Origin: Capnocytophaga sp. oral taxon 863 str. F0517
GTDB lineage: Bacteria > Bacteroidota > Bacteroidia > Flavobacteriales > Flavobacteriaceae
DNA: 38,405 nucleotides
Direction: 5' to 3'
Assembly: GCF_000466425.1 (NCBI RefSeq)
Contig: NZ_KE992184.1
Coordinates: 1-38,405 of the forward strand
The translations under genes were made by a program, and so were the position numbers. This document shows, in pieces, positions 25,049-33,540 of this stretch. Position 1 is the stretch's first letter. Every line of letters begins with the position of its first letter. A model generated the notes under the pieces. That model did not search any database, was not told the DNA's origin, and saw only the letters and a list, made by a program, of their open reading frames with translations.

Positions 25049-25831
25049 TTAGAAAGTGTTGATGGTCTGTCGGATAGCTACCAATCGGGTAAGTAGGCCT
25101 TCGAGTAGGTCGAGGTGGAGCATATTGGCTCCGTCGCTTTTGGCATTGGCAGGGTCAAAATGGGTCTCTATGAAGATACCATCTACCCCATTGACCACTC
25201 CGGCACGGGCGATGGTCTCAATCATTTCTGGGCGTCCTCCTGTTACTCCTGAACTTTGGTTGGGTTGTTGCAAAGAGTGGGTAACATCCAGAATAACAGG
25301 GGCATACTGCTTCATAGTAGGGATACCGCGAAAATCCACGATCATGTCCTGATAGCCGAACATGGTACCTCTGTCGGTGATATATACCTTGTCGTTGCCA
25401 CTATCCAAGACCTTTTGCACGGCATGCTTCATACTCTCAGGGCTCATAAACTGCCCCTTTTTGAGGTTGACAGTCTTGCCTGTTTTGGCAGCGGCCACCA
25501 CGAGGTCGGTTTGGCGCACTAAGAAAGCCGGAATTTGGAGCACATCCACATACTCGGCAGCCATAGCAGCATCACTCACCTCGTGAATATCGGTTACGGT
25601 AGGCACCCCAAAGGTTTGGGAGACCTTTTGGAGGATCTTCAGTGCCTTTTCATCACCAATACCGGTAAAGGAGTCGATACGGCTGCGATTGGCTTTTTTG
25701 AAACTCCCCTTGAAGATATAGGGAATCTCCAGTTTTTGGGTAATATTTACGATTTTATCGGCTATACGCATAGCCATTTCCTCACCTTCTATGGCACAAG
25801 GGCCAGCCATGAGGAGAAAATTATTGCTCAT
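25049..25831 (-). CDS. kdsA: 3-deoxy-8-phosphooctulonate (KDO-8-P) synthase
   Basis: Condenses phosphoenolpyruvate with arabinose 5-phosphate to KDO-8-phosphate for the inner core of lipopolysaccharide. At 260 aa it is slightly shorter than E. coli KdsA (284). Signature motifs: AGPCAIEGEE (9-18), FKGSFKKANRSR (about 40-51), PTVTDIHE, LKKGQFMSPE, and DVTHSLQQPNQSSGVTGGRPE (in two parts, about 178-200). The presence of Asn at FKGSFKKANRS and the lack of the metal-binding Cys suggest the metal-independent class, as in E. coli. glsA follows on the same strand. Confidence 0.95.
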   Translation of the reverse strand: MSNNFLLMAGPCAIEGEEMAMRIADKIVNITQKLEIPYIFKGSFKKANRSRIDSFTGIGDEKALKILQKVSQTFGVPTVTDIHEVSDAAMAAEYVDVLQIPAFLVRQTDLVVAAAKTGKTVNLKKGQFMSPESMKHAVQKVLDSGNDKVYITDRGTMFGYQDMIVDFRGIPTMKQYAPVILDVTHSLQQPNQSSGVTGGRPEMIETIARAGVVNGVDGIFIETHFDPANAKSDGANMLHLDLLEGLLTRLVAIRQTINTF

Positions 25832-25834
25832 AGT

Positions 25835-25925
25835 TTTGAGTCGTTAGTCGTTAGTGATTAGTTGTTAGTCGTTAGTCGTTAGTGGTTAGTGGTTAGTGGT
25901 TAGCTTCTAACCACTAATCACTAAC
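25835..25925. repeat. Heptamer array with terminal hairpin
   Basis: TTAGTCG/TTAGTGG/TTAGTGA units repeat with 7-bp period, ending in a hairpin AGTGGTTAG (25895-25903), loop CTT, CTAACCACT (25907-25915). It separates the YugP-like gene from kdsA and may terminate or process the upstream transcript. Confidence 0.8.
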
Positions 25926-25931
25926 TACTCT

Positions 25932-26627
25932 TTATTCGTCTCTGTTGCTTCCCATGAGTCTGTAGACCCAGTAGAGGAGTTGGGCGAGGGAACCAAGGGC
26001 GGCTACCACATAGGTACGGGCTGCCCACTTGAGGGAGTCTTCTGCCCCAGCATATTCTTCACGAGTGACGATATTTTTGTTCTTAAGCCAAGCCAAAGCG
26101 CGATTGCTGGCATCATACTCCACAGGGAGGGTAATAAAGGCAAAGGCTGTAGTAATAGCGAAAAGGGCTACCCCAGCTACAGCAATCCAATAACCAAAGC
26201 CCATCTTTTGGGCAGCTCCTAATACAAAACCGGCCATAATGAGGATATTGGAGAGCGTGGAGGCGATATTGACTGCCGGAACGATTTGGGAGCGTAGGGT
26301 AAGCCAGCGATAGGCATGGGCATGCTGTATGGCATGGCCACACTCATGCGCTGCAACGGCAGCCGCAGCCGCATTGCGTTGGTTATATACCGCTTCGCTT
26401 AAGTTTACAGTTTTGTCCAAAGGATTATAATGGTCAGTCAGGCGCCCAGGGATAGAGGTGACCCTTGCATCAATGCCGTTGTCACGGAGCATCTTCTCGG
26501 CAATCTCCTTACCACTCATGCCATTGCGTAGTTGTACATGGGAATAGTGTTCGAACTTACGTTTTAAGCGATTGCTTACTAGCCAACTTACCAAAAAGAT
26601 GGCGCCTAAAATCAAGTAGTATGACAT
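25932..26627 (-). CDS. YugP-like zinc metallopeptidase, membrane-bound
   Basis: Start taken at the ATG at 26627 (MSYYLILGAIFLVSW), 231 aa; an upstream GTG at 26654 would add nine residues. Membrane segments: about 3-18, a pair around 125-185, and one near the C-terminus. The zinc site HECGH lies in AAVAAHECGHAIQHA, with the motif GSxVxxRL replaced here by ARVTSIPGRLTDHYNPLDK preceding it, as in the Peptidase_M_neutral family of YugP type (PF04298). Substrate and role are unknown in this family; membrane protein quality control is a guess. Gene order gives no further hint. Confidence 0.88.
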   Translation of the reverse strand: MSYYLILGAIFLVSWLVSNRLKRKFEHYSHVQLRNGMSGKEIAEKMLRDNGIDARVTSIPGRLTDHYNPLDKTVNLSEAVYNQRNAAAAAVAAHECGHAIQHAHAYRWLTLRSQIVPAVNIASTLSNILIMAGFVLGAAQKMGFGYWIAVAGVALFAITTAFAFITLPVEYDASNRALAWLKNKNIVTREEYAGAEDSLKWAARTYVVAALGSLAQLLYWVYRLMGSNRDE

Positions 26628-26674
26628 TTCTTTTAAAATTAAATAGTATAACACACTTTTTTAATGGTTAATTG

Positions 26675-26899
26675 TCAATTGTTAATTGTTAGCTTTTTAA
26701 ATAGATATTCTTTATCAAAAAATGTGCCTAAATCCTCTGTTTTTACAGAAATCACAAACCCTACGAAAGGATTGTCTTCTATCTCAGTTACTACACCTTT
26801 GATCCACTGCTTTCCGTTAGTAACTTGTGGTGAGATAAGCACTTCCTCTCCTACTTTAAAAATAGAAGAGGCTGTTTTGGTCTTTGTCCTTTCTTCCAT
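26675..26899 (-). CDS. Small conserved-looking protein, unknown function
   Basis: A 74-aa ORF from an ATG. It has no signal or membrane segment. The sequence FKVGEEVLISPQVTNGKQWIKGVVTEIEDN looks like a short SH3-like or KOW-like beta barrel, in which a protein or nucleic acid could bind, but no family was recognised with certainty. It lies downstream of the toxin-antitoxin genes on the same strand and is preceded by a 32-codon ORF (26909-27007); its 3' end lies in ATTGTTAATTG repeats. Confidence 0.5.
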   Translation of the reverse strand: MEERTKTKTASSIFKVGEEVLISPQVTNGKQWIKGVVTEIEDNPFVGFVISVKTEDLGTFFDKEYLFKKLTINN

Positions 26900-26908
26900 A
26901 ATGATTTT

Positions 26909-27007
26909 CTAATCTATTGTTTTTGATATGGAGATATCTTTGAAAGTCTCTTTCTTATGGATAGAGGAAACTTTCGCTTTCTTCAGCAGTATTAATGTGG
27001 TAGGCAT
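26909..27007 (-). CDS. Possible 32-aa small ORF
   Basis: ATG at 27007 to TAG at 26909-26911, reading MPTTLILLKKAKVSSIHKKE and a further 12 residues, basic overall. It falls 11 bp after the ancestral end of the toxin gene and 9 bp before the 74-aa gene, so it fills the gap in a tight polycistron. Nothing else supports coding; it could be a leader peptide or chance. Confidence 0.25.
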   Translation of the reverse strand: MPTTLILLKKAKVSSIHKKETFKDISISKTID

Positions 27008-27018
27008 AAGATAATTGT

Positions 27019-27336
27019 TTAATAGCTTAAATCCAGTTTATTGGGATCATTTCTGTTGTCCCAAAAGGTGATGATTTGTATTTCATGATAATCTTCTACC
27101 TATCTGTAAAAAATAGAATAATTGCGAAGTATAGTTACTCTCCTAACTTCTTCGTTAGTATTCTCTACAATACGTCCTATTCTTGGAGAAAATTTGAGTA
27201 TTTCTAAAACTCTTTGGACATCTTCCCTAATTTTTCGGACATAACTTACAGATTCGAGTTTTTCAGCCCAATAAGTAATAATTTCATGGAATTGTATTCG
27301 AGCTTGAGGTAGCCAAACTATTTTTAAAGTATCCAT
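27019..27336 (-). pseudogene. RelE/ParE-type toxin gene interrupted by an in-frame nonsense codon
   Basis: From ATG at 27336 the frame gives a ParE/RelE-family toxin (DTLKIVWLPQARIQFHEIITYW, FSPRIGRIVENTNEEVRRV, NYSIFYR) and stops at a TAG (27100-27102) after 78 codons. The same frame continues without a shift as VEDYHEIQIITFWDNRNDP, the typical C-terminal strand of this family (IxxFWDNRxxP), to a TAA at 27019-27021. A complete toxin would be about 106 aa, a normal length. Thus a single substitution has truncated it, removing the last strand and the conserved Arg. The start overlaps the antitoxin gene by 13 bp, the standard operon layout. Either the toxin is dead, or this is a sequencing error; readthrough is unlikely. 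Confidence 0.85.
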
Positions 27337-27578
27337 TTTTTCGCTAATGCTTCTATTAATTGGTCTGTTTCTTCTAATACTTGGTCGTTGTCTATAAAGA
27401 TACCTTTTTTAGCCTCTTCCAATCCTGAATTAATAGCTTCTAAGGCCTTTTGAGAAACTTTTACAGAGGGTTGTTCTCCTATTTCAATTATTTCATAATT
27501 GAGTTTTTTTAGCTCTGCCTTGGCATTTTCTCTTGAAGTGCCCTTAGGAATTCTAATGGTAAGTATTTCTGCTTGCAT
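27324..27578 (-). CDS. Antitoxin of a ParDE/RelBE-type module
   Basis: An 84-aa protein directly upstream of and overlapping the toxin gene. The N-terminus (AEILTIRIPKGTSRENAKAELKKLNYEIIE) forms a strand-helix unit, followed by helices (SQKALEAINSGLEEAKKGIFIDNDQVLEE) typical of Bacteroidetes antitoxins of this kind. The N-terminus does not read as a clear ribbon-helix-helix, so the DNA-binding role is inferred. The gene looks intact although its toxin is broken, as expected if the toxin was lost first. Confidence 0.75.
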   Translation of the reverse strand: MQAEILTIRIPKGTSRENAKAELKKLNYEIIEIGEQPSVKVSQKALEAINSGLEEAKKGIFIDNDQVLEETDQLIEALAKKWIL

Positions 27579-27604
27579 AGTTATCGGTTTTTAGTAATTA
27601 ATCA

Positions 27605-28498
27605 TTAGAAATAGCCTCCTTTTTTCCTATCTTCCATAGCAGCTTCGGTAACGCGGTCGTCAATGCGGGTTTCGCCACGTTCGGAGATACGCGAGGCGGA
27701 TATCTCCCTTACCACTTCTTCAAGGGTAGCGGCGTTGCTCTCCACGGCTGCTGTACAAGTCATATCCCCTACGGTGCGGTAGCGGACACGTTTGTTGAGG
27801 ATTTGGTCGTTTTCGTCTATCTGGATAAAGGGAGAAACGGCAATCAGGCGGCCTTCATGCTCAATTACGTCCCTATTGTGGGCAAAGTAGATAGAAGGTA
27901 GCGCTATGTTTTCCTGTTGGATATAGCTCCATACGTCCAGCTCTGTCCAGTTGGAGATAGGGAATACACGTACATTTTCGCCCTTGTGGATACGTCCGTT
28001 GTAGATGTTCCACAGTTCGGGTCGTTGGAGCTTTGGATCCCATTGGCCAAACTCGTCACGTACCGAGAAGAAGCGTTCTTTGGCGCGTGCTTTTTCCTCA
28101 TCACGGCGGGCACCTCCTATGCAGGCATCGAATTGGAACTCCTCAATGGTGTCCAAAAGGGTATGGGTCTGTAGCCAGTTGCGAGAGGCAAACTTACCCT
28201 TAGGTTCGGTCAGCCCCTTCGCCTTGATGGTATCTTCCACTTGGCGAACGATCAGTTCTGCCCCGATGCGCTCGGCTAAGGCATCACGGTAGGCAATGGC
28301 TTCAGGAAAGTTGTGACCTGTGTCGATATGCACCAAAGGAAAAGGAATCTTCATAGGGGCAAAGGCCTTGATAGCCAAATGTACCAAGGTAATAGAGTCC
28401 TTCCCGCCACTAAATAGGAGGGCAGGACGCTCAAACTGCGCAGCTACTTCGCGCATGATATAAATACTTTCCGCTTCTAATTGCTTGAGATGATTCAT
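27605..28498 (-). CDS. cysD: Sulfate adenylyltransferase subunit 2 (CysD)
   Basis: ATP sulfurylase small subunit; with the GTPase subunit CysN it makes adenosine 5'-phosphosulfate from ATP and sulfate. The 297-aa protein has the PP-loop SGGKDS (30-35), HIDTGHNFPE (about 57-66), CIGGARRDEEKARAKERFFS, the NWTELDVWSYI motif (about 182-192) and the C-terminal Arg/Gly-rich region ending in KKGGYF. It looks fully functional. No cysN, cysC or cysH adjoins it: the toxin-antitoxin pair lies downstream and a TonB-domain gene upstream. Its heptameric spacer (AATGATT) precedes the ATG. Confidence 0.95.
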   Translation of the reverse strand: MNHLKQLEAESIYIMREVAAQFERPALLFSGGKDSITLVHLAIKAFAPMKIPFPLVHIDTGHNFPEAIAYRDALAERIGAELIVRQVEDTIKAKGLTEPKGKFASRNWLQTHTLLDTIEEFQFDACIGGARRDEEKARAKERFFSVRDEFGQWDPKLQRPELWNIYNGRIHKGENVRVFPISNWTELDVWSYIQQENIALPSIYFAHNRDVIEHEGRLIAVSPFIQIDENDQILNKRVRYRTVGDMTCTAAVESNAATLEEVVREISASRISERGETRIDDRVTEAAMEDRKKGGYF

Positions 28499-28555
28499 TG
28501 TTAATGATCAATGATTAATGATTAATGACAAGAGATATATTCTTTATCTTTTACT

Positions 28556-28984
28556 CTATGGAATGATTCTAAATATGATAGGATAGTTATAGACAACATT
28601 TACAGGCTTGCCTCTTACTAAGCCTGGGGAGAGCTGAGGGAATCCGTCAAATATCCTACAGGCTTCTTCTTCTAAGAGGGGATTACGTCCTTTAACTTCT
28701 TTTATAGATAGATGCCCTTCTTTATCTATCCTGAGGGTTACTATTACTCTGCCTTCTATCTTTTTTTCTAAAGCCTCCTGAGGGTACCTATAATTCTCTA
28801 TTACCCATTGGTCTAAAAAATATTTGAAAGGTATTTCTTCTGTTTCTCCTGTAAGGGTGTCTGTTTGTACGTAATAAGGGTGTTTCTCTATCCGGAAAAA
28901 AGGAACCTCCTCCTCTTCTTGGGCATATAAGGAGAAAGCCCCCAAGAGCATTCCTATAAGAAATAAGTTCCTAATAGCTATCAT
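28556..28984 (-). CDS. Periplasmic TonB C-terminal-domain protein
   Basis: Start set at the ATG at 28984 (MIAIRNLFLIGMLLG), giving 142 aa; the frame upstream offers only a TTG. A signal peptide (1 to about 22, ending LYAQ) precedes a TonB_C domain: YPQEALEKKIEGRVIVTLRID, then KEVKGRNPLLEEEA and FPQLSPGLVRGKPV-NVVY. There is no transmembrane anchor and no proline-rich linker, so it is not a full TonB; short secreted proteins with this domain are common in Bacteroidetes and their role is uncertain. It is probably monocistronic. Confidence 0.8.
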   Translation of the reverse strand: MIAIRNLFLIGMLLGAFSLYAQEEEEVPFFRIEKHPYYVQTDTLTGETEEIPFKYFLDQWVIENYRYPQEALEKKIEGRVIVTLRIDKEGHLSIKEVKGRNPLLEEEACRIFDGFPQLSPGLVRGKPVNVVYNYPIIFRIIP

Positions 28985-29076
28985 ATTTTCTGTATTGAAA
29001 GGCAAAAGTACAATTTATTTTCTACATACACAAGAGAGTGGTTAGTTGTTAGTTGTTAGTCACTGGTCACTAGTCG

Positions 29077-30030
29077 TTAGCTTGCGTATTTCCCTTTCTT
29101 GGAGAGTTCCCAGGAGTTGATGATATTCTGCCATAGGATATAGCAGCCTGGCCCTACGGTGGAAAGGGGGTGGAGGTAGGTGGCGGCAATCCATATGGCA
29201 AAGGCGGTGTTCTTCTGTCCTAAGGACTGTCCTGCCTCAATGGTACAGCCGAGATAGCGACCTATCTTCCAGCCCACTGCATATTGTAACAAGCATAATA
29301 CCAAGCCTGATAATCCGATAACCACCAAGAAGCCAAGGCTCGTCTGGGCATTCATGATGTTCTTCAGGGTGGTGCCTGTTACAATCATCAGCGAACAACC
29401 CCATAGGTAAAAGGACAGGTCGGGGATATGGATAAGCCATTGGTGGAACCTCCTTAGCGGGGGTAGGCTCTTGGTGAGTAACGCCAGCAGCATAGGGACG
29501 ACCAATACGAGGAATACCTTGTTGAGTATCAGTAGGAAAGCACTCCAAAAGGTAATACCCGAGGCGGGTTCTATCAGTGGGAAACAGATAGGAATCAGTA
29601 GCACACACACGAGGTTGGAAAGGAAGGTGTAGGTAGTCATCTGCTCGAGATTGCCACCGAGCTTGAGCGTCACCACCGCAGCAGCTGCCGCACAAGGGCT
29701 GATCGCACAGACCAATACACTCTCCGAGAGGATTAGTGCATCTCCCGTGAGTTTTAAAAGTAAGATGATGCCCATGAACAAGCCTACAAAAAGGAACTGA
29801 AAAGCACTTGTCCAAATATGCCACCTGACCACCGCGATTTTTCTAAAATCTACCTTACAAAAAGTAACATAGAGAATTAAAAACATAAACAGCGGTAGGA
29901 TGGCCTCAAAAATAGGCGCCAACTGCTGCGAAAGCCCATCCAAGGCTTCCACATAATAAAAGATGAGATATACGATAGCCCCTATCCCCATGGAGACAGG
30001 TAGCGTCCATTCTTTGATAAAACGAAGCAA
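29077..30030 (-). CDS. SBF-family transporter (bile acid:sodium symporter fold)
   Basis: A 317-aa inner-membrane protein with about nine to ten helices. ESVLVCAISPCAAAAAVVTLKLGGN and GRYLGCTIEAGQSLGQKNTAFAIW match the paired crossover motifs of the SBF/BASS fold, in which bile acids, pyruvate, pantothenate or arsenite are carried with sodium; the substrate here cannot be assigned. The C-terminus is short and basic (KKGKYAS). The frame begins with a TTG at 30030; the first ATG, 13 codons in, would remove LRFIKEWTLPVS, which looks like the genuine N-terminus. A TACATTTG -7 element lies at 30076-30083. Confidence 0.8.
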   Translation of the reverse strand: MLRFIKEWTLPVSMGIGAIVYLIFYYVEALDGLSQQLAPIFEAILPLFMFLILYVTFCKVDFRKIAVVRWHIWTSAFQFLFVGLFMGIILLLKLTGDALILSESVLVCAISPCAAAAAVVTLKLGGNLEQMTTYTFLSNLVCVLLIPICFPLIEPASGITFWSAFLLILNKVFLVLVVPMLLALLTKSLPPLRRFHQWLIHIPDLSFYLWGCSLMIVTGTTLKNIMNAQTSLGFLVVIGLSGLVLCLLQYAVGWKIGRYLGCTIEAGQSLGQKNTAFAIWIAATYLHPLSTVGPGCYILWQNIINSWELSKKGKYAS

Positions 30031-30075
30031 GATTCTAATGTTTAATGTTTAATGATTCTTCACTGATTTAGGGTA

Positions 30076-30083
30076 CAAATGTA
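30076..30083 (-). promoter_or_regulatory. Probable -7 element for the SBF transporter
   Basis: Complement of 30076-30083 reads TACATTTG. No good -33 TTG at 17-23 bp, so moderate. Confidence 0.5.
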
Positions 30084-30095
30084 CGAAATTTTTAT

Positions 30096-30152
30096 CACTA
30101 ATCATTGTTGGCATTAATCATTAATCATTGATCATTGCTGGCATTAATCATT
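30096..30152. repeat. Heptamer array (ATTAATC/ATTGATC type)
   Basis: TCATTAA and TCATTGN units with insertions of TTGGCATTAA lie between the divergent SBF and guaB genes. Confidence 0.7.
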
Positions 30153-30197
30153 AAATAAAAGTATTGTTAAAAATGGGTGACTTTGCTATTAAAAATG

Positions 30198-30205
30198 TAA
30201 CTTTG
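30198..30205 (+). promoter_or_regulatory. Probable -7 element for guaB
   Basis: TAACTTTG at 30198-30205, 26 bp before the guaB start; no TTG at the usual -33 distance. No guanine riboswitch was recognised. Confidence 0.5.
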
Positions 30206-30230
30206 TGTCCTTATTCCAAAACGTATCTTT

Positions 30231-31709
30231 ATGACTACCAACAACCCCAAAATTATCAGTGAAGGGCTTACCTATGATGATGTGCTTTTGGTGCCACATT
30301 ACTCGGAGGTGTTGCCACGAGAAGTCTCCATACAATCCTATTTTAGTAGAAATATCCCGCTGAATGTGCCCATTGTCTCTGCGGCAATGGATACGGTGAC
30401 CGAATCGGCTATGGCTATAGCGATTGCTCGCGAGGGCGGTATAGGAGTGCTCCACAAGAATATGACCATAGAGGAGCAAGCCTTCCAAGTGAGAAAGGTC
30501 AAACGTGCCGAAAGCGGTATGATCATAGACCCGGTGACCCTTTCGCTCTCCTCTACCGTAGGAGATGCCAAGCTCTGTATGAAGGAACACAGCATAGGGG
30601 GGATCCCTATCGTGGATGACAAGGGGATCCTCAAGGGGATCGTAACCAATCGCGATTTGCGCTTCGAGCGAGACAAACACCGCTCTATCACCGAGGTGAT
30701 GACCGGGGAAAACCTTATCACCGCTCCCGAAGGGATTTCTATGAAGGAGGCCGAAAAGATATTGGAAAGCCATAAGATAGAGAAACTTCCGGTAGTGAAT
30801 AAGGACTACAAATTGGTAGGACTGATTACCTTCCGCGATATAGCTAACTTGCAAAGCAAATCGGTATCCAACAAAGATAATATCGGTCGCCTACGTGTAG
30901 CCGCTGCCCTTGGGGTAACGGTCGATGCGGTAGAACGCGCCGAAGCCCTCGTACATGCAGGGGTGGATGCCGTAGTCATTGATACGGCTCATGGGCATAC
31001 CCGTGGGGTGGTATCGGTACTTAAGAAAGTCAAAGAACGTTTTCCACAACTCGATGTGGTGGTAGGTAATATCGCTACGGCTGAAGCAGCCCTATACCTA
31101 GCTGAGGCGGGTGCCGATGCGGTAAAAGTAGGAATAGGGCCAGGCTCTATCTGTACCACTCGTGTGGTGGCAGGGGTAGGCTATCCACAGCTATCGGCAG
31201 TGATGCAAGTGGCGGCAGCACTCAAAGAAAAGAACATCCGTATTCCGGTGATTGCCGACGGGGGTATTCGCTATACAGGGGATATTGTCAAGGCTATTGC
31301 CGCTGGGGCTGACTGTGTGATGCTCGGTTCGCTCTTGGCCGGTATCAAGGAATCCCCAGGGGAGACGATCATCTTCGAGGGTAGGAAGTTCAAGTCCTAC
31401 CGCGGTATGGGCTCCGTGGAGGCGATGCAACATGGTAGCAAAGACCGTTATTTCCAAGATGTAGAAGATGATATCAAAAAGCTCGTTCCCGAAGGTATCG
31501 TAGGGCGTGTGCCTTACAAAGGTGAACTACAAGAAAGTATGCACCAGTTTATCGGGGGTCTTCGCGCAGGTATGGGCTATTGTGGTGCCAAGGACATAGA
31601 GACCCTCAAGGAGACCGGTCGCTTTGTTCGTATCACCACCAGTGGTATCGCTGAAAGTCACCCACATAATGTCACCATTACCAAAGAAGCACCGAATTAT
31701 TCAAGATAA
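30231..31709 (+). CDS. guaB: Inosine-5'-monophosphate dehydrogenase
   Basis: Oxidises IMP to XMP with NAD, the first committed step to GMP. The 492-aa protein has the (beta/alpha)8 catalytic core interrupted by two CBS domains (about 95-215). The catalytic loop [13 protein letters not shown] contains Cys308; downstream [20 protein letters not shown] (flap start) and RVPYKGEL are all present. Length is standard. It has its own promoter and ends in a strong hairpin shared with the convergent lipoprotein gene. Confidence 0.97.
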   Translation: MTTNNPKIISEGLTYDDVLLVPHYSEVLPREVSIQSYFSRNIPLNVPIVSAAMDTVTESAMAIAIAREGGIGVLHKNMTIEEQAFQVRKVKRAESGMIIDPVTLSLSSTVGDAKLCMKEHSIGGIPIVDDKGILKGIVTNRDLRFERDKHRSITEVMTGENLITAPEGISMKEAEKILESHKIEKLPVVNKDYKLVGLITFRDIANLQSKSVSNKDNIGRLRVAAALGVTVDAVERAEALVHAGVDAVVIDTAHGHTRGVVSVLKKVKERFPQLDVVVGNIATAEAALYLAEAGADAVKVGIGPGSICTTRVVAGVGYPQLSAVMQVAAALKEKNIRIPVIADGGIRYTGDIVKAIAAGADCVMLGSLLAGIKESPGETIIFEGRKFKSYRGMGSVEAMQHGSKDRYFQDVEDDIKKLVPEGIVGRVPYKGELQESMHQFIGGLRAGMGYCGAKDIETLKETGRFVRITTSGIAESHPHNVTITKEAPNYSR

Positions 31710-31798
31710 TGAATAGTGACAAGTGACGAGTGACAAATGACTAATAGAGAGTGAAAAGTGAAGAGTGTCTTTCGCTTTTCACTCTTCACTTTTCGTTA
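31710..31798. terminator. Bidirectional hairpin between guaB and the lipoprotein pseudogene
   Basis: GAAAAGTGAAGAGTG (31753-31767) pairs perfectly with CACTCTTCACTTTTC (31780-31794) across a 12-nt loop. AT-rich tails lie on both sides, and the genes converge. Heptamer units (AGTGACA) fill 31710-31740. Confidence 0.75.
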
Positions 31799-31807
31799 TT
31801 TATTTAA

Positions 31808-32723
31808 TTAGTATTTGTACTCGGTAATTTCTTTAAGTTCTTTTCTATTATTCTCTTCTTTGAACTCTCTAACAGTAGTAGGATAGTCGCCATCATAGAT
31901 ATATTCGTAAGAGCCTCTTCTAATTTCGGTATTCCCCTCTTCTTCAATAGTTTCAGTAACAGTTAGTAAGTTATTTTTACTTGCTTTAGGGACTATGAAA
32001 TAATTAGGGCTTAACATCTTAGAAAGATTATTTGAAAGAGGATTTTTCTTGCCATCATAAGTATATACAACAGTTCTTTTATAAGAACCACTTACACTTT
32101 CTTCTTTGGTCACATTTCCGTTTTCTACAGTGTAGATTGTTGTTTTTACATCTTCATCTATTTTAGATTTGTCGGCTACTATCTCTGTATAGTTTTTTTC
32201 ATTAACAGTAATACGATTTCCGTTGTAGATAAAGCTACTCTCCTCATATCTGATAGCATCTAAAAAAGTTCCTTCTCTATAGGTTTGTGTAGAAAATTTG
32301 TAGACAGTTTTGGAAAGGTTGTTCCCATCATAAGTATAAGTAAATCCATATTTATTATTAGTTACACGTTTCACAACTTTGTTACCCTCATAGGTATAAG
32401 TGGTTGATTCTTTTGAAGATTCTATTTTTTCAAGAAGGGCTCCTTTGTAGGTATAAATAGAATTTGTAGTACGTTTCGGATTTCCATTTTCGTAATCAGT
32501 GTCTGAGGTTCCAACTACTTTCCCTCCTTCTATTTGGTAGATAGTCTTACTTGTAATCTTCCCATTCTTATATAGTTTCTTCCTTAGGGAAAGCCCCTTG
32601 TTCAATAGTAGGATCTCCATTGTTGTTGAACTCACCATTACCATTGGAATTATCATTACCATTGTCTTTACTGCAAGCCGCAAGGGCTGCAATGGCCACT
32701 AGGCCGAGAATTACTTTTTTCAT
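31808..32723 (-). pseudogene. YD-repeat-like lipoprotein gene with a frameshift
   Basis: From ATG at 32723 the frame gives a clear lipoprotein N-terminus (MKKVILGLVAIAALAACSKD, Cys17) and stops at 32568 after 51 codons. The rest of the protein lies in another frame (to 31808). Removing one G from the run complementary to 32594-32597 joins them as EQGLSLRKKLYKNG, giving a 304-aa lipoprotein. The body has recurring YTYEGNKVV, YTYDGNNLSK and VYTYDGKKN motifs, resembling DUF4595-like or YD-repeat beta proteins of Bacteroidetes. The mature start CSKDNGNDN is Asn/Asp rich. The upstream ATG at 32692 in the body frame gives no signal peptide and is not a likely start. Function unknown; the frameshift may be a real mutation or a sequencing error. 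Confidence 0.8.
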
Positions 32724-32773
32724 TTCTATTTAATTTTAAAATTTTACTTAGTTGTTAGTCACTAGTCATTATC

Positions 32774-33418
32774 TTAGAATTTCACCCCAAGACCTAAGGC
32801 TAAAACTGCGTTCTTGAAGTTGTTTTTATTGCTGATTTGTAGGTTCTTCAAAGAGTTGTTGTTAGGGTCAAAGGCATTGGTAAGTGAATGGGTATAGCGG
32901 GCTTCTACAAAGAAGTGTTCACTCAAATTGATACCCAAGCCGGCGCCTACGCCAAAGTCAAAGGCAGCATAGGCATCCTTGTCCAACTCCTTGCTGATGC
33001 GGTTTCCAAGAGCAGAAACGCTTATCTCAGGGTTATTAACTAAGAAGCCAAACTGTACTCCTCCTTGTAGGAAAAGCGGGCCAAGATTGACCTTGGCCAT
33101 TACGGGGATATTCAGGTAGTCGAGTCTGAGATCGCTCTTGATTACTCCCTTTCCTAATAAGAGTACATCGTATTCATATTCCCAAGCAGCCCCTTGTCGG
33201 GAATAGATGATTTCAGGCTGTAGGGCAAGGACATCGCCCATAGGCAGTTCCATAAGCGCTCCTACATAGAAGCCATTGAGTCCCTTCAAAGTGCTGTTCT
33301 GAGCTACTTCACCGTTGAGGCTGCTATAGTTGTACCCTCCCTTGAAACCAAACTTTTGGGCATGAGCCTGTGTAAACCCTAAGATAGACAAAGCTATTAA
33401 AAATACAATTTTTCTCAT
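32774..33418 (-). CDS. Outer-membrane beta-barrel protein (OMP_b-brl / PorT-like)
   Basis: A 214-aa protein with a signal peptide (1-21, ending AHAQ) and a short outer-membrane barrel: KFGFKGGYNYSSLNG at the start, ALQPEIIYSRQG, YLNIPVMAKVNL, LFLQGGVQFGFLVN, GVGAGLGINLSEHFFVEARYTHSL and a C-terminal ALGLGVKF ending in Phe. This is the pattern of the small OMP_b-brl_2 family found across Bacteroidetes; no ligand or activity is known. It stands alone between two lipoprotein-type genes on the same strand. Confidence 0.85.
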   Translation of the reverse strand: MRKIVFLIALSILGFTQAHAQKFGFKGGYNYSSLNGEVAQNSTLKGLNGFYVGALMELPMGDVLALQPEIIYSRQGAAWEYEYDVLLLGKGVIKSDLRLDYLNIPVMAKVNLGPLFLQGGVQFGFLVNNPEISVSALGNRISKELDKDAYAAFDFGVGAGLGINLSEHFFVEARYTHSLTNAFDPNNNSLKNLQISNKNNFKNAVLALGLGVKF

Positions 33419-33497
33419 TTTTTAATCATTTTATCCCCTATATAATAGGGAGCTTGTTAATTTGTTGAGGGTATTACAAGAATCATGCCATTCTTTT

Positions 33498-33540
33498 AGT
33501 CACTAGTCATTGGTCACTAGTCATTAGTTATTGGCCACTA
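33498..33540. repeat. Heptamer array overlapping the TlpA-like stop codon
   Basis: TCACTAGTCATTGGTCACTAGTCATTAG runs into the 3' end of the preceding gene; the 7-bp register continues through the last codons. Confidence 0.8.

Noticed and set aside
30206-30230. Guanine/purine riboswitch before guaB
   Set aside because: The leader after the -7 element is only about 20 nt, too short for a riboswitch.
32568-32692. Alternative start at 32692 for the YD-like protein
   Set aside because: It gives no signal peptide, while the other frame carries a textbook lipoprotein signal that joins the body after a one-base correction.
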